This document shows positions 1 to 5,780 of a DNA stretch of 6,663 bases, one piece after another. The notes beneath the pieces were generated by a model. The model was not told the origin of the DNA. It worked only from the letters and a program-made list of their open reading frames with translations, and searched no databases. Both the position numbers and the translations under genes were made by a program. The stretch's first letter is position 1. Each line of letters begins with the position of its first letter. The DNA is from Deltaproteobacteria bacterium UBA2385 (GTDB taxonomy: Bacteria; Myxococcota_A; UBA796; UBA2385): contig DDSR01000100.1 in NCBI GenBank assembly GCA_002343455.1, positions 1-6,663 of the forward strand, in the 5' to 3' direction.

Positions 1-365
1 GCCTGAAGACGGGATGCGGCTGCGAGAGGATCCAGCTTCAAAGTGCGCACGCCATCACGAACTTCCTCGCGCTGGCGACCGTGACCAGTTGGAGGGTCCT
101 CTGCCTGCGGGACGCCGCACGGGAGCTGATGCCGCTGAACAGCGACGTGGTCAGCCCTGTGGCCCTCAAACTCCTCAAGCGACATGACCGGAAGCTTCCG
201 GCCGAGCCGGGCGCTCGGGAGATCATGCGCGCCATCGCGCGCCTTGGCGGGTTCCTCTCCCGCAAGAGCGACGGCGAGCCAGGGTGGCGCACCATCTGGC
301 GAGGCCTCCAACGTCTTCGCGAGTGGGAGACCGGCGCCCGGCTCATGGCGGGGGCATCCGCGTAG
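1..365 (+). CDS. IS4-family (Tn5-like) transposase, C-terminal part, runs off left edge
   Basis: The reading frame is open from base 3 to a TAG at 363-365, giving about 120 residues. It begins LKTGC and continues through TSWRVLCLRDAAR to ARLGGFLSRKSDGEPG and IWRGLQRL. The last two blocks (LGGFL-RK-DG-PG, then a WRGL segment) are characteristic of the C-terminal domain of Tn5-type DDE transposases of the IS4 family, and the KTGC segment normally lies just after the catalytic glutamate. That glutamate, the two aspartates and the N-terminal half lie outside the window, so an intact element cannot be told from a remnant. An internal GTG at 81 could be mistaken for a start, but family similarity extends upstream of it to the window edge. 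No terminal inverted repeat could be assigned because the other end is not visible. The family call is confident; activity is unknown. Confidence 0.82.
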   Translation, partial: LKTGCGCERIQLQSAHAITNFLALATVTSWRVLCLRDAARELMPLNSDVVSPVALKLLKRHDRKLPAEPGAREIMRAIARLGGFLSRKSDGEPGWRTIWRGLQRLREWETGARLMAGASA

Positions 366-390
366 CGGCGGCCGGAGATGCTTCGGCAGG

Positions 391-577
391 GCGCAACTCG
401 ATTGGACCGAAGCTCTGGGCGAGTTGTGTCCGAAGATCAAGAAAAAGGACAGGACACAACTCGGCTATACCCGCGGCCTGGGCAACTTGCGTCCAGGTTC
501 GTGGCTCCCGGTCGGACGCGACCCGGTTGGACAGGTGGTCTGGGCAACTTGCGTCCTGATTCGTGGCGCCCTGGCTC
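391..577. repeat. Three diverged tandem copies of a 62-63-bp unit
   Basis: Copies start at about 391, 454 and 516, so the periods are 63 and 62. Each has a CAACTCG-like left part (394, 457, and 519 as CGACCCG) and a CTGGGC core (415, 478, 540), followed by an AGTTG/ACTTG plus TGTCC/CGTCC block. Copies two and three are closest: 478-509 and 540-571 match at 29 of 32 positions. The first copy is more diverged and ends in an A-rich segment. Each unit also carries inverted-repeat arms, so the array can fold. It lies just downstream of a transposase end. It could be a dispersed genomic repeat family, REP-like DNA or a product of insertion-element activity; the sequence alone does not decide. Confidence 0.65.
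420..463. repeat. Perfect 12-bp inverted repeat with 20-nt A-rich loop
   Basis: CGAGTTGTGTCC at 420-431 is the exact reverse complement of GGACACAACTCG at 452-463, separated by 20 bases rich in A. The left arm's first seven bases are also complementary to CAACTCG at 394-400, so two alternative hairpins compete. The equivalent arms in the next repeat interval (around 487-494 and 514-521) are only partly complementary. There is no T-tract after either arm, so an intrinsic terminator is not obvious. Confidence 0.6.
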
Positions 578-598
578 CCGCGGCCTCGGATAGGGCAG

Positions 599-620
599 GT
601 CGATGGAGGCCTCCCTCGAC
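599..620. repeat. 22-bp near-perfect palindrome
   Basis: The sequence reads GTCGATGGAGG followed by CCTCCCTCGAC. Ten of eleven symmetric base pairs are complementary; only T604 and C615 mismatch. With no spacer it suits a dimeric-protein binding site better than an RNA hairpin. No start codon of a recognised gene lies just downstream on either strand, so a regulatory role is speculative. Confidence 0.4.
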
Positions 621-682
621 ATGGTCTGAAAAGATGTGGGTAATGATGAGCCGCAAGCGAGGGGAGGGTGAGAGCAAATCAA

Positions 683-727
683 CCCTCCTCCCGCTCGCGG
701 GGGGAGGTGGCCCGAAGGGCCGGAGGG
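683..727 (-). terminator. REP-like double hairpin, probable end of the tmk-lipB transcript
   Basis: Two adjacent stem-loops are visible. One pairs 684-693 with 698-707 (ten pairs including one G-T, four-base loop). The other is GGCCC-GAA-GGGCC at 709-721. The flanks CCCTCC (683-688) and GGAGGG (722-727) are also complementary, allowing an alternative long stem. It lies about 50 bp past the lipB stop. Read leftward, the first hairpin is followed by a short weakly T-rich run. The motif resembles the GGCCCTTCGGGCC-containing intergenic repeats found in many GC-rich proteobacterial genomes. A terminator role is inferred from position and structure; it could instead be only a dispersed repeat. Confidence 0.5.
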
Positions 728-778
728 GGGGCTGCCTGTCTCATTGCTCGTGGAGCCCGTCTACGGCGGCATGGCCAA

Positions 779-1441
779 CTATCCAGCCGGCAGCCGCTCC
801 AGGCTCCGCCTCACCTCGCCCGCCGGGTCCTCGCCCTCCCACCAGCGCTCCAGCTCCGCGGCGCAGCGCCCGGCCAGCTCCTCCCAGGAGGGCGGCGCCT
901 CCAGGTGGTCGGCCAGCCGGGTGACCGTGTCCAGGGGCAGGCCGCAGGGCTGGATCCGCCGGAAGTAGCCCAGATCCACGTCCAGGTTCAGGGCGAAGCC
1001 GTGCCAGGTGACCCAGCGCCGGCAGCCGATGCCGATGGCGGCGACCTTCCGCCCCTCCAGCCAGACGCCCGTGTTGCGCGGGTCGCGACCGGGTCGCAGG
1101 CCCAGGCTCTCCAGCACCCCGATGAGGACATGCTCCAGGCCGTGCATCCAGAGATGCAGGTCCTGTCGGCCCGGCGGCAGGGCCACGATGGGCCAGCCGA
1201 CGAGCTGACCGGGCCCGTGGAAGGTCACGTCTCCACCGCGGGCGACGGGCAGCACCGGGATCTCGCCCGGAGCCAGGACGTGGGCGGCGGCCTCTCTGCG
1301 GCGGCCGAGGGTGAATACGGGCTCGGGCTCGACCAGCAACAGCGTGTCGGGGACGCGGTCGGCGATGCGCTCCTCCAGCAGCGCCAGCATCCGCTCCTCG
1401 GCCTGCGCGTAGGGCAGCCCCCGCAGCCGCTCGATCCTCAC
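779..1441 (-). CDS. lipB: Lipoyl(octanoyl) transferase LipB
   Basis: LipB moves the octanoyl group from octanoyl-ACP to the lipoyl-domain lysine of 2-oxoacid dehydrogenase E2 subunits and the glycine cleavage H protein; LipA then inserts sulfur. The 220-aa product matches the usual family length. It carries the signature RGGDVTFHGPGQL at residues 68-80, the GRKVAAIGI segment with the catalytic lysine at 132, WHGFALNLDVDL around 146-157, and IQPCGL with the catalytic cysteine at 166. The start is GTG at 1441-1439, overlapping the tmk TGA in GTGA, which implies translational coupling; only a weak GAGG lies upstream. The stop is TAG. The substrate-providing E2 operon lies about 2.3 kb away on the same strand. 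Cytosolic; no sign of damage. Confidence 0.96.
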   Translation of the reverse strand: MRIERLRGLPYAQAEERMLALLEERIADRVPDTLLLVEPEPVFTLGRRREAAAHVLAPGEIPVLPVARGGDVTFHGPGQLVGWPIVALPPGRQDLHLWMHGLEHVLIGVLESLGLRPGRDPRNTGVWLEGRKVAAIGIGCRRWVTWHGFALNLDVDLGYFRRIQPCGLPLDTVTRLADHLEAPPSWEELAGRCAAELERWWEGEDPAGEVRRSLERLPAG

Positions 1442-2049
1442 GCCAGCAGGGCCTCGTCCACCGCCGCGACGACCCGGGCATGGACCTGGTCCACGCTGCC
1501 GCTGGCGTCGACGCGCACCAGCCGCTCTCCCCGGCTGCGGGCCAGCACCACGACCCCGTCGTAGGCGTCGTGGACGGCGCGCAGGCGATCGAGGGCCTCG
1601 AAGCGGTCCCGGGGCTCGCCGCGGGCGAGGATGCGCTGCAGGCAGACCTCGGGGTCCAGGTCCAGCAGCAGGGTCAGGTCCGGGGCCCGGAAGCGGGCGT
1701 TGAGCTCGGAGACGGCCGCCAGCCCCATCACCAGGGACTGGTAGGCCAGGGAGGAGTGCAGGTAGCGGTCGCTGATGACGCAGTGCCCGTCCTCCAGCCT
1801 GGGCATGATCTCGCGATCGAGGTGGTCGCGGCGATCGGCGGCGAAGAGGTAGGGCAGGACCGCGTCGCCGACCCGCTGCTGCGGATCGCGCAGGGCCTCG
1901 CGCAGGAAGCGCCCGACGGGCCCGGCGGAGGGCTCGGCGGTGGTGTGGACCCGCTGCCCCCGGGCTTCGAGCCAGCGGGCGAGGAGCGCGACCTGGGTCG
2001 TCCCCCCCGAGCCGTCGATGCCCTCGATGGCGATGAAGCGGGTCTGCAT
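1438..2049 (-). CDS. tmk: Thymidylate (dTMP) kinase with Gly in place of the P-loop Lys
   Basis: Tmk phosphorylates dTMP to dTDP for DNA synthesis. ATG at 2049-2047 gives 203 aa and is preceded by GGAGGAG six bases upstream; the open frame extends 13 codons further to a GTG, but with no family match. Family features are an N-terminal strand FIAIEG, a P-loop GIDGSGGTTQ at 10-19, an AEPSAGPVG segment at 39-47, DRYLHSSLAYQ at 94-104, and an acceptor/LID stretch PDLTLLLDLDP through RGEPRDRFE (123-151), the LID arginines suggesting the bacterial E. coli-like type. The oddity is residue 16: a GGG codon gives Gly where the Walker A lysine of GxDGxGK(T/S) is expected. Everything else looks intact, so this is probably a genuine variant rather than decay, but catalytic competence cannot be judged by eye. 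It is the first gene of a unit with lipB. Confidence 0.93.
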   Translation of the reverse strand: MQTRFIAIEGIDGSGGTTQVALLARWLEARGQRVHTTAEPSAGPVGRFLREALRDPQQRVGDAVLPYLFAADRRDHLDREIMPRLEDGHCVISDRYLHSSLAYQSLVMGLAAVSELNARFRAPDLTLLLDLDPEVCLQRILARGEPRDRFEALDRLRAVHDAYDGVVVLARSRGERLVRVDASGSVDQVHARVVAAVDEALLA

Positions 2050-2150
2050 TGCCTTCTCCTCCTCACCGGGCTTTAACGCGACCCTCACCTCCGCCGAGCG
2101 CGGGTCGCCTCTGCCTGTGGCATGGTGCTCGCCACATCCGGAGCCTTGCC
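2050..2150. promoter_or_regulatory. Divergent intergenic region with promoters for tmk-lipB and the metalloprotease
   Basis: This 101-bp spacer separates the two divergent start codons and must hold, or lie close to, the promoters of both. Clear ribosome binding sites mark its ends: GGAGGAG on the leftward strand (2056-2062) for tmk, and GGAG at 2140-2143, seven bases before the protease ATG. The only AT-rich spot is TTTAA at about 2072-2076. I could not pick convincing -35/-10 boxes on either strand. An alternative is that the protease mRNA starts within the 5' end of tmk. Confidence 0.4.
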
Positions 2151-3713
2151 ATGATCCCCTTCCTCACCCTGCTCGCCTCGGCCGCTCTCGCCCAGGAAGC
2201 CCCCGTCAATCCGCAGGTGACCACGCTGATCGAGCGGGTCCGCAGCTTTCGGGCGGCGCCTCCCCCGCTGGACGAGCGGCCGACCTGCCTGACGGGCCTC
2301 GTCGCCGAGCTGAAGGAGCACCGCGCGCACTTCAGCCCCGAGCAGTGGCAGGAGGTGGCCCTGGCCCTGGACCTGCCCCTCTCCACCCCGGCGACGCATG
2401 CCCCCCCGCTCAGCGACGGCACCTGCGTGGGCAACACCGGCGCCAACTCGCTGGTCGGCGACCACTTCGTCGTCTATTGGGACAACGCCTCGCAGGCCGA
2501 GGCCGAGGCGATGCTTGAGGTCCTCGAGTACTCCTGGGAGACCATCATCGACGACCTCGGCTGGCGAGAGCCCGAGGGCACCCCCAGCGTCAAGCTGCGC
2601 TTCCACATCTCCAACCAGAACTACGCCGGGGCCTACACCACGGTCGAGTGGTGCGCAGGCGTCGGCTACGTCCCCTACATGGTCACCGGCTCCGGCAGCT
2701 TCTCGGCGGGCAGCTGGTACAAGACCATGGGCGCCCACGAGTTCATGCACGCCAGCCAGTTCAGCTACGGCTTCGCGCACGAGTTCTACTGGTGGGAGGC
2801 CAGCGCCACCTGGAGCGAGGAGTACGCCTACCCCTCGAGCAACGACTGGGCGGACATGTACCAGGCCTTCTCGTACTACCCGTACATCGGCATGAACGCC
2901 TCGTCGCAGTCCGACCAGGCCATCTTCTACCATATGTACTCCATGGGCATCTTCGCGACCTACCTGGACGAGTACTGGGGAGGCCACGACACGGTTCAGG
3001 ACACCTGGGTGCAGGCCGCCTCGCAGAGCGGCACCTACAGCTACTGGATGCCCGATGTGCTCGAGGACATGGGCCTGGACTTCGACCAGGTCTGGCAGGG
3101 CTTCATGGCCACCACCGCCTTCATGGACTTCCGCGAGTCGAACTACTACTCCGATGTCCGAGGCGTCGAGTCGTACACCACCCTGCCCGCCTCGGGCACC
3201 GAGCCGAACGACGCCGCCGAGAGCCTCGGCCTGAACCACTTCTCCTTCGACGAGGACCTGGGCGAGCCCGGAAAGTACCTCCAGATCGACTTCTCCTCCC
3301 CCGACGCGGTGGACTGGAACGTCGTCCTGGTCACCGGGTCCGGCCACACCGTCTACGAGAGCGTGGCACTGGAGGTCATCGACGGGGAGGGGTCGGCCTG
3401 GATCCCCTTCGAGGGCGAGCACGAGGCCTTCCTGGTGGTCTCCCCCAAGGACGAGGACGCCAGCGGCTACAACTACGAGTGGACCCGCGCCGACACCTGG
3501 GTCTACGACTGGGAGGCCTGCCTGGTCGACAGCGAGACCGGCGTGCCCTGCGGTCAGGGTGTGCCGAACCCCGACGACACGGGAGACACCGGCGACGGCG
3601 CCGACACCCCCGAGTCGCCCGAGCCGACCGGCTGCGGCTGCGCCTCGGGAGCCCTGGGCGGGGCGCCCTGGCTGATGGGCCTGCTGGCGCTTGCCCGCCG
3701 CCGCAAGCGCTGA
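2151..3713 (+). CDS. Secreted HExxH zinc metalloprotease with MYXO-CTERM-like sorting tail
   Basis: The 520-aa product starts at ATG 2151 (GGAG seven bases upstream); the open frame extends 34 codons further but that part is not signal-like. A short signal peptide, MIPFLTLLASAALA, is followed by QEAP. The zinc site is HEFMH at 196-200. WWEASATWSEE (214-224) follows and supplies the probable third ligand, Glu216, with Glu223/224 as alternatives; this layout resembles the peptidase MA and MXAN_6640-like putative metalloprotease families. The central part is rich in Tyr and Trp. Residues about 350-445 look like a beta-rich domain opening with TEPNDAAE. The end has an acidic linker DDTGDTGDG, the motif CGC at 495-497, a hydrophobic stretch and RRRKR. 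This is a MYXO-CTERM-type signal, in known cases processed for surface anchoring or release. Its substrate is unknown. It is transcribed alone, between two leftward operons. Confidence 0.85.
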   Translation: MIPFLTLLASAALAQEAPVNPQVTTLIERVRSFRAAPPPLDERPTCLTGLVAELKEHRAHFSPEQWQEVALALDLPLSTPATHAPPLSDGTCVGNTGANSLVGDHFVVYWDNASQAEAEAMLEVLEYSWETIIDDLGWREPEGTPSVKLRFHISNQNYAGAYTTVEWCAGVGYVPYMVTGSGSFSAGSWYKTMGAHEFMHASQFSYGFAHEFYWWEASATWSEEYAYPSSNDWADMYQAFSYYPYIGMNASSQSDQAIFYHMYSMGIFATYLDEYWGGHDTVQDTWVQAASQSGTYSYWMPDVLEDMGLDFDQVWQGFMATTAFMDFRESNYYSDVRGVESYTTLPASGTEPNDAAESLGLNHFSFDEDLGEPGKYLQIDFSSPDAVDWNVVLVTGSGHTVYESVALEVIDGEGSAWIPFEGEHEAFLVVSPKDEDASGYNYEWTRADTWVYDWEACLVDSETGVPCGQGVPNPDDTGDTGDGADTPESPEPTGCGCASGALGGAPWLMGLLALARRRKR

Positions 3714-3760
3714 AACCCCGGGCCCGCCGCAGGCGCTGAAGCGCAGCCTCTGAAGCGCTG
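3714..3760. terminator. Convergent spacer with weak hairpins, possible bidirectional terminator
   Basis: Only 47 bp separate the stop codons of the rightward protease gene and leftward lpdA. The spacer contains AGGCGC paired with GCAGCCT at 3731-3736 and 3743-3749 (six pairs, one bulged A, six-base loop). An alternative pairing is GCAGC/GCTGC at 3743-3747 and 3757-3761. No T-tract follows on either strand, so this is a weak candidate. Factor-dependent termination or overlapping 3' ends are just as possible. Confidence 0.25.
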
Positions 3761-5164
3761 CTACTTGTTCAGGACGTGGACCGCCTGACCCAGCGCCGCC
3801 TTGGCGCTCTCCATCAGCCCCTCGCCCAGCGTCGGGTGCGGGTGGATGGTCAGGGCGATGTCCAGGGCCTCGGCGTCCATCTCGATCGCCAGGGCCGCCT
3901 CGGAGATCAGGTCGCTGGCGTGATCGCCGCAGATGGTGATCCCCAGGACCCGGTTGTCCTTGGCGTCGATGATCGTCTTGATGAAGCCCTCGCTGTGCCC
4001 GGTGGTCAGGGCCCGCCCGATGGCGGCGAAGGGCACGGTGCCGACCTTGATCTCGAAGCCCTGGGCGCGGGCCTCGTGCTCCTGCAGGCCGGCGGTGGCG
4101 ACCTCAGGGTCGGTGAAGACCACGGCGGGCACGGTGCGGGCGTCGTTGCTCGCCTTGTGACCGGCGACCACCTCGGCGCAGATCTCGCCCTCGTGGGTGG
4201 CCTTGTGGGCCAGCATGGCGCCGCCGGCCACGTCGCCGATGGCGAAGACGCCGGGCACGCTGGTCTTGCACTGCTTGTCGATGACGACGAAGCCGCGCTC
4301 CAGCTTGACCCCGGTGGGCTCCAGGCCCTCGCTGTTGGGCCGCCGACCGACCGTCACCAGGATGGCGTCGGCTTCGAGGGCCTGCTCCCCCTTGGGGGTC
4401 TGCACCTTGACGACCGCGCCGCCCTCGGCCTCTTCCCAGCCCAGCGCCTTGCTGCCGGTGAGCACCGTGATGCCCGACTTCTTCAGCTTGCGGCCGATCA
4501 GCTTGACCACATCGGCGTCAAAGCCCGGCAGGATGCTGTCCATGGCCTCGACGATGGTCACCTTGCTTCCCAGCTTGGCGAACATCTGGCCCATCTCCAT
4601 CCCGATGTAGCCGCCGCCGATGACGACGAGGCGACCGGGCACGGCCTTGAGCGCCAGGGCCTTGGTGCTGTCCAGGATGCGCTCGTCGGCGTACTTGAAG
4701 CCGGGGATCTCCACCGGGCGGCTGCCGGTGGCGATGATGACGTTGTCGGCCTTGACCGTGACCTCGCCCTCGCTGGTCTGCACCGACAGCGTCTTCGGCC
4801 CGGTGAAGGTCGCCGTGCCGGTCAACATCTCGGCCTTGTTGGCCTTGAGCAGGGTGCGCACGCCCCCGGTCAGCTTGTCGACGACGCTGCCCTTCCAGGC
4901 CTGCAGCTTCTGCATGTCGACGCTGCGCTCGCCCTCGGGGATCGAGATGCCCATCGTGGACAGATCGGCCAGGTCCTCGAAGCGCTTGCCGGCGGTGATC
5001 AGCGCCTTGCTGGGGATGCAGCCGACGTTGAGGCAGACGCCGCCCCAGTACTCCTTCTCGATGCAGAGGGTCTTGACCCCCAGCTGGGCGAGGCGGATGG
5101 CGCAGGGGTAGCCGCCGGGTCCGGCGCCGACGACGACGGCTTCAACTTCGATGGTGCGGGCCAT
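3761..5164 (-). CDS. lpdA: Dihydrolipoyl dehydrogenase (E3)
   Basis: This FAD enzyme reoxidises the dihydrolipoyl arm of E2 and passes electrons to NAD+. The 467-aa product is near the usual length (about 470). ATG at 5164-5162 is preceded by GGAGG five bases upstream; the longer open frame above it is Ser/Pro/Arg-rich shadow sequence from the neighbouring gene. Visible features are the FAD-binding GAGPGG at 13-18, the redox disulfide GGVCLNVGC (Cys44 and Cys49), ATGSRP at 145-150, the NAD-binding GGGYIG at 183-188, a second FAD contact AIGDVAGG at 308-315, and the dimer-interface catalytic HPHPTLGE with His443 and Glu448. All key residues are present. It is the last visible gene of the leftward E2/E1-like/E3 operon, 22 bp after the E1-like gene, so it is probably dedicated to this complex, although one E3 can serve several. 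Stop TAG. Confidence 0.97.
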   Translation of the reverse strand: MARTIEVEAVVVGAGPGGYPCAIRLAQLGVKTLCIEKEYWGGVCLNVGCIPSKALITAGKRFEDLADLSTMGISIPEGERSVDMQKLQAWKGSVVDKLTGGVRTLLKANKAEMLTGTATFTGPKTLSVQTSEGEVTVKADNVIIATGSRPVEIPGFKYADERILDSTKALALKAVPGRLVVIGGGYIGMEMGQMFAKLGSKVTIVEAMDSILPGFDADVVKLIGRKLKKSGITVLTGSKALGWEEAEGGAVVKVQTPKGEQALEADAILVTVGRRPNSEGLEPTGVKLERGFVVIDKQCKTSVPGVFAIGDVAGGAMLAHKATHEGEICAEVVAGHKASNDARTVPAVVFTDPEVATAGLQEHEARAQGFEIKVGTVPFAAIGRALTTGHSEGFIKTIIDAKDNRVLGITICGDHASDLISEAALAIEMDAEALDIALTIHPHPTLGEGLMESAKAALGQAVHVLNK

Positions 5165-5186
5165 GAAGGCCTCCAGGCAGAGGGGT

Positions 5187-5780
5187 TCAGGAGAGGGTGA
5201 GGCGGAGGAGCTGGGGGGCCTGCGAGGCGCGCCCGCGGGCGGCGAGCAGGGCCTCGCCGATCTGGGAGGAGCCCGCGTCGAGGGGGAGGAGGGCGGCCTC
5301 GATGCCGAAGGCGGCGGCGAGGTCCTCGATCGCCGGCGCGAGCTGCCGGGCGAGGGGAGCATCCGCCGACACGGGCGGGTCGAGGTAGACGAAGACGACC
5401 GGCGCGCCCGTGAGCACGGCGAGGTTGAAGGCCTCGTGCAGATCGCCGGAGGCTGCGCCGGCCGCGCCCAGCAGGCACATCACCGGCGCGCCTGCGCCCA
5501 GGGCCAGACCGACCGCGTGCAGGGCGCGTGAGGCCGGACGGCTGCCCACCGGGGCCAGCTTGTAGGGGCGGGCTCCCTGGGCCGGATCGACCAGCCGGGC
5601 CGCCGGGCAGCCGCGCAGGATGGCGCCAACCCGCTCCCGAGGACCGGCCAGGATCCACTCGCCCTTGGGCCAGGCCTGGAAGAGGGCCTCGACCGCCGGG
5701 GCGAGGCGGCCCAGCGGGATGGAGAAGGGCAGCGGACCGAGCGCTGCCAGCTCGGCCTCGGCCTGCTGGATGGCGCTCAC
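5187..5780 (-). CDS. Small E1-alpha-like protein lacking thiamine-diphosphate-binding residues
   Basis: A 197-aa product encoded between E2 and E3. GTG at 5780-5778 overlaps the E2 TGA in GTGA and has GGAG five bases upstream; the open frame above it is E2 shadow. The middle part (residues about 79-136) parallels the ThDP-binding core of dehydrogenase E1-alpha: SRALHAVGLALGAG, then GAAGAASGDLHEAFNLAVLTG and APVVFVYLDPP. In active enzymes the matching places read GDG(A/S), about 25-30 residues, then NN, which bind Mg2+ and diphosphate. Here GDG is GAA (106-108) and NN falls at about DP (134-135). Length is roughly half that of an E1-alpha. The frame is intact and its junctions are tidy, so this looks like a maintained non-catalytic relative (assembly, E1 docking or regulatory subunit?) rather than a decaying gene. 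That role is inference; the family link rests on motif parallels read by eye. Confidence 0.72.
   Translation of the reverse strand: MSAIQQAEAELAALGPLPFSIPLGRLAPAVEALFQAWPKGEWILAGPRERVGAILRGCPAARLVDPAQGARPYKLAPVGSRPASRALHAVGLALGAGAPVMCLLGAAGAASGDLHEAFNLAVLTGAPVVFVYLDPPVSADAPLARQLAPAIEDLAAAFGIEAALLPLDAGSSQIGEALLAARGRASQAPQLLRLTLS

Larger units (their letters stand above)
366..778. other. Gene-free accessory stretch between transposase and lipB
   Basis: No convincing coding sequence was seen in these 413 bases on either strand. The open frames crossing it have low-complexity Pro/Arg/Gly-rich translations with no recognisable family. From left to right it holds three diverged copies of a 62-63-bp repeat, a 12-bp perfect inverted repeat with an A-rich loop inside that array, a 22-bp near-palindrome and a double G/C-rich hairpin. 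The left portion is likely scar or flank of the insertion element. The right portion is the 3' region of the leftward tmk-lipB unit. Confidence 0.6.

Noticed and set aside
391..577. CRISPR array
   Set aside because: The repeats are adjacent diverged tandem units without unique spacers of regular length, only three copies exist, and there are no cas genes.
184..924. A 246-codon + strand open frame overlapping the transposase end and the repeat region
   Set aside because: It starts inside the transposase in another frame, crosses the repeats and hairpins, and ends in Pro/Ala/Arg low complexity antisense to lipB.
668..1564. A 298-codon + strand open frame across lipB and the end of tmk
   Set aside because: It is antisense to two clear genes and gives a Gln/Ala/Gly-rich translation with no motif.
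2050..2088. N-terminal extension of Tmk from the GTG at 2088
   Set aside because: The ATG at 2049 has a strong ribosome binding site at good spacing and places the family's first strand directly after it; the added 13 residues match nothing.
2049..2150. N-terminal extension of the metalloprotease from the start at 2049
   Set aside because: The extra 34 residues are Pro/Arg-rich and would bury the signal peptide; ATG 2151 has GGAG upstream and is followed at once by a hydrophobic leader.
2085..3422. A 445-codon open frame on the - strand opposite the metalloprotease
   Set aside because: Low-complexity Val/Gly/Leu/Glu sequence without a family. The + strand has the signal peptide, HEFMH site and sorting tail.
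3776..5200. A 474-codon open frame on the + strand opposite lpdA
   Set aside because: Its translation is Asp/Gly/Leu/Ala-biased with no domain. The minus strand carries every dihydrolipoyl dehydrogenase motif, so this is an antisense shadow of high-GC coding DNA.
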